Shown here: positions 24,788-33,371 of the stretch, piece after piece | How the letters are laid out: each line of letters begins with the position of its first letter | Position numbering within the stretch: position 1 is the stretch's first letter | Origin: Lentisphaeria bacterium | Lineage (GTDB): Bacteria; Verrucomicrobiota; Lentisphaeria; Victivallales; Victivallaceae | NCBI GenBank assembly: GCA_018265615.1 | Contig: JABLYX010000030.1 | Location: forward strand, 1-53,661 | Reading direction: 5' to 3' | DNA: 53,661 nucleotides | Notes under the pieces: generated by a model | The model's database searches: none | Told to the model about the DNA's origin: nothing | Seen by the model: only the letters and a program-made list of their open reading frames with translations | Program-made: the position numbers and the translations under genes

Positions 24788-25924
24788 ATGAAGAAGACGA
24801 AACTCGGCGTCATCGGGTGCGGAATGATCTCCGGCGCCTACCTGAAAGCGGCCTCCCGCTTCCGCAACATCGAGATTGTCGCGGGTTCGGATATCGTTCC
24901 GGGCCGCGCGGCCGCAAAGCGCGATGAATTCAAGGAGTTCGGCTACACGGAGGAGACCTTCCGCGCATACGACGCGAATCCGGACGGGACCAACGCCGAA
25001 CTGCTCGCCGACCCCGAAATCGAAGTCGTGCTGAACCTGACCCCGCCGAAGCAGCATTCGCGCGTGGACCTCGAAATCCTGAACGCCGGCAAGCACGCCT
25101 ACTCCGAAAAGCCGTTCGGCGTGAACCTCGAAGACGCGATGAAGGTCATGAAGCTCGCCGAAGAGAAGAACCTCCGCTGCGGCTGCGCACCGGACACCTT
25201 CCTCGGCGGCGGCCAGCAGACCGCCCGTAAGCTCATCGACGACGGCTGGATCGGCAAACCGCTGGCCGGCACCGCGCTCGTCATGGGCCGCGGACCCGAA
25301 AAATGGCCGCAGGCCCCGTTCTTCTTCGACTACGGCGCGGGCCCGATGCTCGACCTCGGCCCCTACTACATCACCACGCTCGTGAACATGCTCGGACCCG
25401 CGAAGCGCGTGACCGCCTTCACGAAGAAGTTCGACGACATGCGCACCGGCGGCCCGGAGACCCAGCCGCCCGTCTACCCGATCAACGTCACGACCCACCT
25501 GACCGGCGTGATCGAATTCGAGTGCGGCGCGCTCATCACCATGATCAGCAGCTTCGACGTCTGGAAGCACGGCCACTGCCCGATCGAAATCTACGGCTCC
25601 GAGGGGTCGCTGCAGGTTCCGGACCCGAACACCTTCGGCGGGCCGGTCCGCGTCTTCCGCAAGGGCTTTGAGGATTGGCAGGATGTTCCGATGCCGTTCG
25701 GCTACACCGACAACTCGCGCAGCATCGGCGCGGTCGACATGGTCAACGCCATCAAGTCCGGCCGTCCGCACCGCGCGAACAACAAGCTCGCGTACCACGT
25801 CCTTGAGATCATGTGCTCGTTCGACAAATCCAGCTCGACGGGCCGCCCGGTCGAAATCGAAAGCACCTGCGAGCGTTCGGCGCCGCTGCCGCTCGGCCTC
25901 GAAGACGGCTTCCTCGACGACTGA
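24788..25924 (+). CDS. Gfo/Idh/MocA family NAD(P)-dependent oxidoreductase
   Basis: A 378-residue sugar dehydrogenase-like enzyme. The N-terminal Rossmann fold has GVIGCGMISGAYLKAA, and EKPFGVNLEDAMKVM carries the EKP motif whose lysine is catalytic. The C-terminal alpha/beta domain binds the sugar or polyol. Members oxidise inositol, glucose-type sugars or amino sugars, or reverse the reaction. It is paired with the upstream TIM-barrel isomerase and ends at a strong inverted repeat (25941-25967) shared with the convergent small membrane protein gene. Confidence 0.95.
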   Translation: MKKTKLGVIGCGMISGAYLKAASRFRNIEIVAGSDIVPGRAAAKRDEFKEFGYTEETFRAYDANPDGTNAELLADPEIEVVLNLTPPKQHSRVDLEILNAGKHAYSEKPFGVNLEDAMKVMKLAEEKNLRCGCAPDTFLGGGQQTARKLIDDGWIGKPLAGTALVMGRGPEKWPQAPFFFDYGAGPMLDLGPYYITTLVNMLGPAKRVTAFTKKFDDMRTGGPETQPPVYPINVTTHLTGVIEFECGALITMISSFDVWKHGHCPIEIYGSEGSLQVPDPNTFGGPVRVFRKGFEDWQDVPMPFGYTDNSRSIGAVDMVNAIKSGRPHRANNKLAYHVLEIMCSFDKSSSTGRPVEIESTCERSAPLPLGLEDGFLDD

Positions 25925-25940
25925 TCCCTCCGAAGGGAAA

Positions 25941-25967
25941 CGGAGGAGGGCGCTCCGCCCTCCTCCG
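25941..25967. terminator. Bidirectional hairpin between convergent genes
   Basis: A perfect 12-bp stem (25941-25952 with 25956-25967) with a 3-nt loop lies between the stops of the oxidoreductase (25924) and the small membrane protein (25970). Its position fits transcription termination from both sides, although no T-tract follows on either strand. Confidence 0.5.
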
Positions 25968-25969
25968 CG

Positions 25970-26350
25970 CTACCACAGCGATATGCAGGCCAGCCGCTGC
26001 AAAAGGAATGTGGCGGCGGCAAACACGACGGTCCAGCACGCGTAAACCGTGAGATCGGGAATCCTGTGACGGTTGACCGCCAGTATGCGGAGCGCGGCAA
26101 GCACGGCCGCCGCCGTAACACCGGTCGCGCACCCGAGAAGCGGCCGGCAGAACCGGAACGGCACAAGCCTTTCGCGCCACAGCCACGCAAGCAGAACCGG
26201 CAGCGCGAACTGCGCCAACAACGTCCAGGCGAGCAGGAACCCTTTACGATCCTTCTCCTCAATCAGCAGACACCATGCTTCGAGCAGGATGCAGACTCCC
26301 GCAATCAGGCTCAGACTCGAACAAATGGCGATGGCGTCAAACAGCCCCAT
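25970..26350 (-). CDS. Small hypothetical integral membrane protein
   Basis: A 126-residue protein with four predicted membrane helices (IAICSSLSLIAGVCILLEAW, then LLAWTLLAQFALPVLLAWL, then a third around GCATGVTAAAVLAALRIL, and a fourth near the C-terminus). I recognise no family. It starts inside the 3' end of the methyltransferase gene (14-bp overlap) with GGAGG upstream, so it is the last gene of the seven-gene minus-strand cluster. The frame opens at 26383, but this would remove the overlap-linked SD. Confidence 0.65.
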   Translation of the reverse strand: MGLFDAIAICSSLSLIAGVCILLEAWCLLIEEKDRKGFLLAWTLLAQFALPVLLAWLWRERLVPFRFCRPLLGCATGVTAAAVLAALRILAVNRHRIPDLTVYACWTVVFAAATFLLQRLACISLW

Positions 26351-27734
26351 CCGCCCGCCGCCTCCGGAAAACGAACAGTTCACGCTTCGTCTCCCGGATC
26401 GGGAGCCGTTCGATCAGCTCGAAATGCGGCTCGAACGCGCGCAGGAACCCCTCGGTGTGATACTCCGAAAAAATATCCTCCCGCGTCGCCAGCAGCCGCT
26501 GAAGCTGTGAATCCTCCTTCGGGACGAACTCGATCACCAGCGTTTCACCGAGCCCCGCCAACGTCTCCGCGATCATCGGCAGCGGGACGTTGTGCGTAAT
26601 CGCGATGTGATGCACGAGCGCCAGCGCCATCACGAGATCAAAACGGCAGCGCGAAAAAAAGCTCTCCCGCTCCGCGTTTCCCCAGCCGATCGCGGGGGTG
26701 GGATTCGTCAGGTCGATCCGCAGCGGCAGCACACCGGCGATCTTCTCACGCTTCAGCGCGCGATAGTGACGGTCGACCGCCGCCGGATCGACGTCCGCCG
26801 CAACCACGAGGTTCTCCCCCCGCAACGCGAGGCGGCTGAAGACGCCAGTATTCGCGCCGAGGTCCAGCACGCGCTTCGGCCTGAGCTCCGCCGCAATCCG
26901 CGAGACGAGCTCTTTTTTCGCCGCAAACGCCGCGTCGCTGTAATTCGTATCGTCATAGTAGTCGGCCCATTCGGTCTCTTCACCGGGCCGCCTCAGCGCT
27001 TTGACCGCGCTTTTCAGGCTCCCGGTGAATGCGAGCTTATTCCTGATGGAAACCCGGACCCGCTTCGCCTTCTCCGCCGCGGCGCGCCCGTCGAAGTGCC
27101 GGCGCTGCATCTTCGCATGCAAATGGATGTGGAACAGCAGCCCCGGACTGAACCGCGTACTCCACGGCAGCAGCTTCGACGCAAGCTCAAGTGGAATCCC
27201 GTCGAGCCAGTGCGCCATAAGCGCGTTGAACCCGATGTCGCGTTTCGCCGCCAGGGCGAGCGGCGCGAGGAAGTGCGAACAGAACTGCCCGTAGGCATTC
27301 CATGGCCTGTCGCCCGCGCTTTCGAACGAAAGCAGATCGATGAACACCGGGCGCCCGCGGCGGAACTGGACATTGCAGGCGGAGGCGTCTTTCAGCATCA
27401 TGCCGTGTTCAAGCGCGATCCTCTGGATTTCAAGCGTCAGGAGCGCCGCATCCTTCAGCTGCGTAAAGCTCCACTCGTACGGGTATGAGATAAATTCGAC
27501 CCTCTCGGCGCGCAGCGTCGCGAACGCGCCGGGGGCGACCGCCTCCGGCACCTCTCCGAACGGGATCAGCAGCCCGGCGGAAACAAGCGCGTCTTTGAGG
27601 CCGGAACGCAGGAAGAGCCCGTAATTCTCCCGGTAGACCGGGTTCACGCTGCGGAGGATCTCTCCCCCCTCCCCCGTGAACACCGCGCCGGAAGGATCCC
27701 GGAACGACCCGCCGTTCCTGACCGCGCGGCTCAT
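26337..27734 (-). CDS. Class I SAM-dependent methyltransferase with N-terminal kinase-like region
   Basis: A 465-residue protein. The C-terminal half has a Rossmann methyltransferase core: the SAM-binding RVLDLGANTGVFSRLAL at about 280-297, an acidic VVAADVDPAAV and the later DLVMALALVHHI. The N-terminal ~240 residues contain EHGMMLKDASACNVQF, which resembles the catalytic/metal region of kinase-like folds (as in nodulation protein NoeA-like proteins). The substrate is unknown. Its start overlaps the panE stop by ATGA. Confidence 0.8.
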   Translation of the reverse strand: MSRAVRNGGSFRDPSGAVFTGEGGEILRSVNPVYRENYGLFLRSGLKDALVSAGLLIPFGEVPEAVAPGAFATLRAERVEFISYPYEWSFTQLKDAALLTLEIQRIALEHGMMLKDASACNVQFRRGRPVFIDLLSFESAGDRPWNAYGQFCSHFLAPLALAAKRDIGFNALMAHWLDGIPLELASKLLPWSTRFSPGLLFHIHLHAKMQRRHFDGRAAAEKAKRVRVSIRNKLAFTGSLKSAVKALRRPGEETEWADYYDDTNYSDAAFAAKKELVSRIAAELRPKRVLDLGANTGVFSRLALRGENLVVAADVDPAAVDRHYRALKREKIAGVLPLRIDLTNPTPAIGWGNAERESFFSRCRFDLVMALALVHHIAITHNVPLPMIAETLAGLGETLVIEFVPKEDSQLQRLLATREDIFSEYHTEGFLRAFEPHFELIERLPIRETKRELFVFRRRRADGAV

Positions 27735-28666
27735 TTTCTCCGTTCCTGCGTGAGCCGGTTCACGGATTTCAGCAGCGCGTAACAGGTCTCCATATGCGGA
27801 ACCGGAATGCCGTGTTCCGCCGCGAGCCGCACCGTATTGCCGAGGATCGCCTCGACCTCAAGCTCGCGCCCCGCCTCGAAGTCCTGCAGCATGCTGGTCC
27901 TGTAGGCCGGGAAATTCCGGGTGTATTCGACCTGCGCATCCGCGTTCTCCGCGGTCAGCGCGACGCCGCAGGCGTTTGCAACCGCGATGACCTCGTCCAT
28001 CAGCGTCCGGCAGAGGCGTTCAAGCTCGTCGCGGCGGGTCATGTCCCTGGTCGTCGCGTTCCCGGCGAGGACCGAAACCGGATTGAACGGCAGGTTCCAG
28101 AGCAGCTTGTTCCAGCGTACGAACGCGATATCTTCGCAGAGCTCGCACTTCACGCCGGCTTTCGCGAACAGCTCAGTCAGACGCCGCGCGGAGTCACTGA
28201 TCCCCGCGGGATAGCGCCCCATCTTCAGGTCGCCGCTGCCCTGGTGCAGCACGACGCCCGGCTGCGGGCGCGATACGCCGATGTATGCGATCGTGCTCAG
28301 GAGTTCATTCTCCGGGAACGCGGCCGCAATATTCTTCTCGATGTCGATCCCGTTCTGGATCAGCACGATCGTGCTCTTCGAGGAACGCACCGCCGGACGC
28401 AGCAACTCCACCGCGTCCGCTCCCGGCAGGACCTTTGCCGCGAGGATCACATAATCCGCGTCCCCCGTGTAATCCGCCGCGCTCTTCAGCACCGCCGCGG
28501 GCCTGAAACGGAAATCTCCCGCGATGCTGCGCACCTCGTAGCCGGAGCGTGAAGCGACCTCATAATCGCTGCGCGCCACGATCGTCACCTCAGCTCCAGC
28601 CTGCGCCAGCCGTCCGGAAAAATAGACGCCGACGCCGCCCGCGCCGACCACAAGAATTCTGCACAT
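27731..28666 (-). CDS. panE: 2-dehydropantoate 2-reductase (ketopantoate reductase family)
   Basis: A 311-residue NADPH-dependent reductase of the ApbA/PanE family. The N-terminal ILVVGAGGVGVYFSGRLAQAGAEV binds NADPH; NKLLWNLPFNPVSVLAGNATT carries the catalytic Lys; the C-terminal domain has a Glu-rich helix (GRELEVEAILGNTVRLAAEHGIPVPHM). The reaction gives pantoate for coenzyme A synthesis, but paralogues act on other 2-oxo acids, so the specific role is inferred. It sits in the minus-strand cluster between yggS and the methyltransferase gene. Confidence 0.85.
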   Translation of the reverse strand: MCRILVVGAGGVGVYFSGRLAQAGAEVTIVARSDYEVASRSGYEVRSIAGDFRFRPAAVLKSAADYTGDADYVILAAKVLPGADAVELLRPAVRSSKSTIVLIQNGIDIEKNIAAAFPENELLSTIAYIGVSRPQPGVVLHQGSGDLKMGRYPAGISDSARRLTELFAKAGVKCELCEDIAFVRWNKLLWNLPFNPVSVLAGNATTRDMTRRDELERLCRTLMDEVIAVANACGVALTAENADAQVEYTRNFPAYRTSMLQDFEAGRELEVEAILGNTVRLAAEHGIPVPHMETCYALLKSVNRLTQERRK

Positions 28667-28690
28667 GGCTTCAATCCTTTCCTCTGTTCC

Positions 28691-29371
28691 TCAGCGCGCA
28701 CCGAAAATCAGCGTCCCGACCCGGACCAGGGTCGAACCGTGGCGCGCGGCGATTTCAAAATCTCCGCTCATCCCCATCGAGAGCACCGGCAGCTTCCGGC
28801 CGAGCTTCGCTTCGAGTTCATCCCGCGTAAGGCACAGCAGCTCGAAAACCGCGGCGATCTTCATCGGCTCGGCATCAGCCGGAGCCATGGTCATGAAGCC
28901 CGCGAAATCGAGGTTCGCACAGGCCGCCGCGCGGCGCGCAAAGGGTTCGAGCCCCGCCAGCGGGACGCCGGCCTTGCTCGCCTCCCCCGAGACATTCACC
29001 TCAAGCAGGATGCGCGGACGCTTCCCCTCCTCGCCCGCGATGCGGTCGAGCCGCTCGAGCAGCACCTCGGAGTCGACCGAGTGGATCACCCCCGCAAGCT
29101 GGACCGCCTTGCGCGCCTTGTTCGACTGAAGGCGCCCGACCAGGTGCCACTCGATGTCGCCCGGCAATGCCGCCGCTTTCGCCGCAAGCTCCGGAATCCG
29201 GCTTTCGCCGAATGCGCGCACTCCGGCATCGTAAAGCTCCCTGACCGCCTCCGCCGGAAAGGTCTTGCTGACTGCCAGCAACTCGATCTCCGACGGATCG
29301 CGGCGCGCCCCGCGCGCAGCCGCATCAAGCGCCGCGCGCACCTCGTTGTAGTGCTCAACGACCGGACTCAT
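28691..29371 (-). CDS. yggS: YggS family PLP-binding protein (PLP homeostasis)
   Basis: A 226-residue pyridoxal phosphate-binding protein of the YggS/PLPBP family. The PLP lysine lies in LLAVSKTFPAEAV near residue 36; further signatures are FGESRIPELAAKAAALPGDIEWHLVGRLQSNKAR and the C-terminal LSMGMSGDFEIAARHGSTLVRVG. It acts in B6 and amino-acid homeostasis and has no catalytic activity. AGAGGTGA precedes the ATG. It starts 4 bp after the serine acetyltransferase stop; the pairing with cysE may reflect the PLP dependence of cysteine synthase. Confidence 0.95.
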   Translation of the reverse strand: MSPVVEHYNEVRAALDAAARGARRDPSEIELLAVSKTFPAEAVRELYDAGVRAFGESRIPELAAKAAALPGDIEWHLVGRLQSNKARKAVQLAGVIHSVDSEVLLERLDRIAGEEGKRPRILLEVNVSGEASKAGVPLAGLEPFARRAAACANLDFAGFMTMAPADAEPMKIAAVFELLCLTRDELEAKLGRKLPVLSMGMSGDFEIAARHGSTLVRVGTLIFGAR

Positions 29372-29375
29372 GAAG

Positions 29376-30311
29376 TCACCTCTGTTCGTTTGCGAACTTC
29401 AGTTTGTTCTCCGGCGGGCGCGACGTGATCTTGGTTCCGGCCGGCAGGCTCTCGGTCAGCCAGACGTTGCCTCCGATCACGGAGTTGTCGCCGATCGTGA
29501 TGTCCCCGAGCACCGAAGCGCCGGAGTAGATCGTCACGTTGTTCCCGATCGTCGGATGGCGCTTGTTCCCCTTGATGAGCATGCCGCACGCGTCTTTCGG
29601 GAAGTTCCCCGCGCCGAGCGTGACCCCCTGATAGATGCGCACGTTGTCGCCGATCACGGCGGTTTCACCGATCACCACGCCGGTGCCGTGGTCGATGAAC
29701 ACCCCCTGCCCGAGGTGGGCGCCGGGATGGATGTCGATTCCGGTCTGGCTGTGCGCGTGTTCGGTCATCATCCGCGGGATAAACGGAATCTGCTTATGGT
29801 AAAGCACATGAGCCATACGCTGGATCGTGATCGCCTTGATGCCGGGATAGCTCAGGATGATCTCGTCGTACGACGTCGCGGCGGGGTCGCCCGCATAGGC
29901 GGCCTCGACGTCGAGTTTCGCCGTTTCGCGGATCTGCGGAAGCGCGTCGAGCAGGGCGAACACCGCCACGTTCGTGCCGCACTCCGTGCAGGAGACGACC
30001 TTGCGGTTGTAACGGATCGCGCGGCACATCTGGTCGAACAGCTCGGAGTAAATCTCCTTCAGGAGCTCGCCGACATCGTGCGCGATCATCTCCCGGTGCC
30101 CCTGTCGGCGCCCGTCGAACCCCGGAAAAACCACTTCGAGCAGTTTCTCGGTGATCGCGACAATCTCCGCACGGCGCGGCAGGTTCACTCCGTCGAGATG
30201 GTTCACGCCGAACCCGTCTTTATACGTCTCACCGAGGCGGTCGACAATCTCCGAGAGCCGGACCGACGCCTCCCCCTCGAGATCGCTGAAATCATATTTG
30301 GAAGGCTGCAT
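29376..30311 (-). CDS. cysE: Serine O-acetyltransferase
   Basis: A 311-residue acyltransferase. The C-terminal half is a left-handed parallel beta helix of hexapeptide repeats (GVDIHPGAHLGQGVFIDHGTG, then VIGDNVRIYQGVTLGAG, then TIGNNVTIYSGASVLGD). It matches the SAT domain of CysE, which makes O-acetylserine for cysteine synthesis. The N-terminal ~130 residues form the helical SATase_N part. AGGAGGAG precedes the ATG. It is followed 4 bp later by yggS; a 113-bp gap upstream separates it from yicC and may hold a promoter, though no clear hexamers are seen. Confidence 0.94.
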   Translation of the reverse strand: MQPSKYDFSDLEGEASVRLSEIVDRLGETYKDGFGVNHLDGVNLPRRAEIVAITEKLLEVVFPGFDGRRQGHREMIAHDVGELLKEIYSELFDQMCRAIRYNRKVVSCTECGTNVAVFALLDALPQIRETAKLDVEAAYAGDPAATSYDEIILSYPGIKAITIQRMAHVLYHKQIPFIPRMMTEHAHSQTGIDIHPGAHLGQGVFIDHGTGVVIGETAVIGDNVRIYQGVTLGAGNFPKDACGMLIKGNKRHPTIGNNVTIYSGASVLGDITIGDNSVIGGNVWLTESLPAGTKITSRPPENKLKFANEQR

Positions 30312-30424
30312 GACTCCTCCTCTGATCCCCGAAAAGTTACCCGCCCTTCCTTCTTCGCCGAGGCTGCGGATGATACTTTTCAGGGGCAGTGTTAATGTTT
30401 CGATGGTTATTGATACGCCATCGC

Positions 30425-31300
30425 CTATTCCACGTTCTGAATCTGCTCGCGCAGCTTCTCCGATTCACTTTTGAAGGCTACCACCAGCGGCGAAACCGCC
30501 GGAACGCCCGCCTTGTTCCCGAGCGTCGTGATCTCCCGGAACAGCTCCTGCATCAGAAAGTCGAGGCTGCGCCCGACCGGCTTCTTCTCTTCGAGAAAGC
30601 GCCGGAACTGCCCGAAGTGACTGTGCAGCCGGGTGATCTCCTCGGTCACATCGGACTTGTCCGCGTAAAAGAGCACCTCCTTCAACAGCCGCTCATCGTC
30701 CGCCGGAGTCGGAAGCTTCTCCGACTCAAGTTTTTCGAGCAGCCTCGCCTTGATCGCCGCATTGATCTCCGCCACAAGCGGCTCAATCTCCGCCACGAGC
30801 GATTCAAGCATGTTCTCGCGCGCTTCAAGATCACGCTTGAGCGCGTCACCCTCGCGTTTCCGCATCGCCTGATATTCCGCGATTGCGGCGGAGACGGCTT
30901 TTTCATACGCCTCCGCCATGCCGGGCGAATCCGTGTCCGGCAGGGCCGAGGTGACCACGCCCGGAATCTGCATGAGCTGTTCGACCTGAACCGCCCCGTC
31001 CAGTCCCGCCGCCCGGCGCGCCGTGCGCGCGGCCTCGATCAGCGACGCAAGCAATGCGGCGTCGACCGTCCCGCGCAGCGCTCCGCCGGCGGGGGATGTA
31101 CAGCTGACCCGCAGCTGGACCGCGCCGCGGCTGACGGCCTCGCCGACCAACCTGCGCGCCAGCGGCTCGAACTCCGAAAGCTCGGAGGGAGCCGAAACCC
31201 GCAGCTCAAGCTGCTTGCGGTTCACGCTCGAAATCTCCGCAGTGAGGCGGATTCCGTTAAATTCAGCTTCGCCTTTGCCGAAACCGGTCATACTAAGCAT
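30425..31300 (-). CDS. yicC: YicC family endoribonuclease
   Basis: A 291-residue protein with both YicC parts: the N-terminal YicC_N (MLSMTGFGKGEAEFNGIRL, then SVNRKQLELRVSAP) and the C-terminal DUF1732 region (GRSLDFLMQELFREITTLGNKA). In E. coli YicC is an endoribonuclease affecting the stability of small RNA targets. Its start overlaps the stop of the upstream lipoprotein gene by 8 bp, so the two are coupled. Confidence 0.95.
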   Translation of the reverse strand: MLSMTGFGKGEAEFNGIRLTAEISSVNRKQLELRVSAPSELSEFEPLARRLVGEAVSRGAVQLRVSCTSPAGGALRGTVDAALLASLIEAARTARRAAGLDGAVQVEQLMQIPGVVTSALPDTDSPGMAEAYEKAVSAAIAEYQAMRKREGDALKRDLEARENMLESLVAEIEPLVAEINAAIKARLLEKLESEKLPTPADDERLLKEVLFYADKSDVTEEITRLHSHFGQFRRFLEEKKPVGRSLDFLMQELFREITTLGNKAGVPAVSPLVVAFKSESEKLREQIQNVE

Positions 31301-32165
31301 CGGGACCGGCCTCCTTCTGTTCGACGGGGGGCTTTACCACGGGCTCCGGCACAAGCGATGTCCCGGGCTCCTCCCCGTCGTTTTTTTCCGGCAGTTCGAT
31401 CGGGGTCTGCGCGTCATCCGGCGTCTTCAACACCCTGACGGTCGCGGCGTCGACCTCGGATTGCCGCATCTTTCCGCCGAAATTGATCGCCCAGCCGGCG
31501 AGGTCCCCCCGCCCGTATCCGCAGAAGACCACACACTCCCCGGTGTCACCGACCTTCCAGACAAGGGAAAGCTGCGTTTTCGCTTCCAGCGCGGCCTTGA
31601 GCTCCTCCACCTCTTCCGGATCGAGCGAACCGGAGGGGTTGAAGACCGGCGTGAACGTCGTTTCGATTACATACGGAAAATCGAAACGGACCCGGTTGAA
31701 CTCGGCTACTCCGAGCTGGCCGTACAGATAGTTCTGCGAATAGGCGCGCGCCTGCGTCATGGCGGAGTCGATCGGCAGGCTGAACTTCCGGAACGTTTTC
31801 CGGATCAGCCGGTTTGGATACCAGTACTGCATGCTGCCGGACGATGCGCCGTAAACCAGGTAATCGTCCACCCGCCCCGGGATCCGCCAGGTCACGCAGA
31901 TCTGCTTGAGCTCACCCGTCGCCGTCCCCGGCCCGACGACCGCCGGAAGGATATCCCCGGTCAGCAGCAGCGGCCGGTTGTACTTCACAAAATAGAGCTG
32001 CTCCGCCGTGAGCTCCGGCGCATTCTCCAGCAGGTATTCGCGGGCACGCTGCACGGCGCGGTCCTGGTAATACGCATCGGAGCGGCACCCGGCATTCATG
32101 GCGAGGGCTCCGGCCAGCAGCAGAAGTCCCGGCACGGCCGCGGACAGTTTTTTCCAATTCAGCAT
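31293..32165 (-). CDS. Hypothetical lipoprotein
   Basis: A 290-residue protein with a signal peptide ending in MNAGC (lipobox), so it should be lipid-anchored. The rest is soluble with a proline/glutamate-rich C-terminal tail (EKNDGEEPGTSLVPEPVVKP) and no family I recognise. SD is AGGAGATG about 12 bases upstream of the ATG. It is the promoter-proximal gene of the minus-strand cluster and overlaps yicC. Confidence 0.75.
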   Translation of the reverse strand: MLNWKKLSAAVPGLLLLAGALAMNAGCRSDAYYQDRAVQRAREYLLENAPELTAEQLYFVKYNRPLLLTGDILPAVVGPGTATGELKQICVTWRIPGRVDDYLVYGASSGSMQYWYPNRLIRKTFRKFSLPIDSAMTQARAYSQNYLYGQLGVAEFNRVRFDFPYVIETTFTPVFNPSGSLDPEEVEELKAALEAKTQLSLVWKVGDTGECVVFCGYGRGDLAGWAINFGGKMRQSEVDAATVRVLKTPDDAQTPIELPEKNDGEEPGTSLVPEPVVKPPVEQKEAGPDA

Positions 32166-32203
32166 AAAGACACATCTCCTGTGATCGATCGTGTATGACG
32201 CAA

Positions 32204-32232
32204 ACTATACTCTGTTTTTGCCGTTTCGTCAA
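32204..32232 (-). promoter_or_regulatory. Promoter of the lipoprotein-yicC cluster
   Basis: On the minus strand TTGACG (32232-32227), a 17-bp spacer and TATAGT (32209-32204), 38 bp before the start. On the plus strand a TTGAAA at 32254 with an AT-rich stretch 19 bases later may serve nadD, but the spacing is long. Confidence 0.75.
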
Positions 32233-32311
32233 TCTGTTTTCACGGATATGCCATTGAAATTCCGCAAAAACGAATTAATGTAATAATAAACGGAGGATCT
32301 GAAAAATCGAT

Positions 32312-33322
32312 ATGACCGCAACCGCGTTTTACGGCGGCAGCTTTGACCCGCCCCACGAGGGGCATCTCGGAATCGCCCTCGGAGCGCTTGCATCGGGCAG
32401 GACGGGACGGGTGCTGCTGGCCCCCGCTTACGATCCGCCGCACAAGCACGGCTGTGAACGCGCCTCTTTCGCGGACCGTTTTGCGATGGTGAAGCTTCTC
32501 GCTGAAGGCCATCCGGGGCTCGAAGCGTGCGACATCGAAGCGCGCCTCGCGTTGCGCCCCTCCTACACGTTCGACGTGCTTGCGGCCCTCGAAAAAGAGC
32601 GGCCCGGCGAACGGCTGCAGCTGCTGATCGGCGGCGACAGTCTGCGCCAGCTGCACAGTTGGGCGCACGCGCGGGAGCTGGCGGAGCGTTATGAGATCCT
32701 GACCTGGCCGCGGCCGGGAGAAACGGCGGACGCGGCGGAGCTCTCCCGCTCCTGGCCGCAGCAGCTGGTTGAAAAACTGCTTTCCGGTGTGCTTTCGGGC
32801 GCTTTTTTCGAAATATCTTCGACCAAAATCAGAAACGATGTGGCAAAACGGCGGGAAATGCGTCATATTAATAGTGGAATCACACAACGGGTGGGGGAGT
32901 ACATCCGCAACAAACATTTATACAGTGGAGAACGAATGACCAGCGAGAAAAAACCTAGTCCGGCCGAACTGGCCGATTTCTGTGTGAAATGCGTGGATGA
33001 GAAGCTCGCGGAAAACACCGTGAAGATCCATGTGGGCGCCACCTCGTCCGTGGCGGACTACTACGTGATCGCCACGGCGAATTCGGAGCCGCAGCTGAGG
33101 GCGCTGACCGGCTTCCTCGAACGCGAAATCCGTGAGAAGTTCGCGTTGCGCCCGCTCTCGGAATCCGGGGAAAGCGCGAGCGGCTGGGTCCTCATCGACC
33201 TCGGCCCGGTCATCGTGCACATCATGACCCCGGAAATCCGGGACCGCTACAACCTCGAAGGGCTGTGGGGGGAAAAACCGAGCGAAGACGCGGTGAAAGC
33301 ATTGGCGGAACACCACCCGTAG
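32312..33322 (+). CDS. nadD-rsfS: NadD (nicotinate-nucleotide adenylyltransferase) fused to RsfS ribosome silencing factor
   Basis: One uninterrupted 336-residue frame covers two proteins usually encoded side by side. Residues ~1-206 are NadD, which makes NaAD from nicotinate mononucleotide and ATP: FYGGSFDPPHEGH and the ISSTKIR motif are present, and the part ends in the typical NKHLYSG. Residues ~209-336 are RsfS (DUF143), which blocks 30S-50S joining in starvation: DYYVIATANSEPQLRAL, then WVLIDLGPVIVHIM and RYNLEGLWGE. An ATG at 32936 with GTGGAG five bases before it could also start RsfS alone, so both a fusion and a separate RsfS may be made. Confidence 0.88.
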   Translation: MTATAFYGGSFDPPHEGHLGIALGALASGRTGRVLLAPAYDPPHKHGCERASFADRFAMVKLLAEGHPGLEACDIEARLALRPSYTFDVLAALEKERPGERLQLLIGGDSLRQLHSWAHARELAERYEILTWPRPGETADAAELSRSWPQQLVEKLLSGVLSGAFFEISSTKIRNDVAKRREMRHINSGITQRVGEYIRNKHLYSGERMTSEKKPSPAELADFCVKCVDEKLAENTVKIHVGATSSVADYYVIATANSEPQLRALTGFLEREIREKFALRPLSESGESASGWVLIDLGPVIVHIMTPEIRDRYNLEGLWGEKPSEDAVKALAEHHP

Positions 33323-33371
33323 TATAGGCGGGGGGGATCGGCCGAAGCCTCAGAAAGAAGGGAGGCACATC

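Noticed and set aside
25941..25967. An insertion-sequence end repeat
   Set aside because: The perfect palindrome is alone, lies exactly between two convergent stops, and fits a terminator better.
32936..33322. Treating RsfS as an entirely separate gene
   Set aside because: There is no stop codon between NadD and RsfS, so the fused reading is kept, with the internal start noted.
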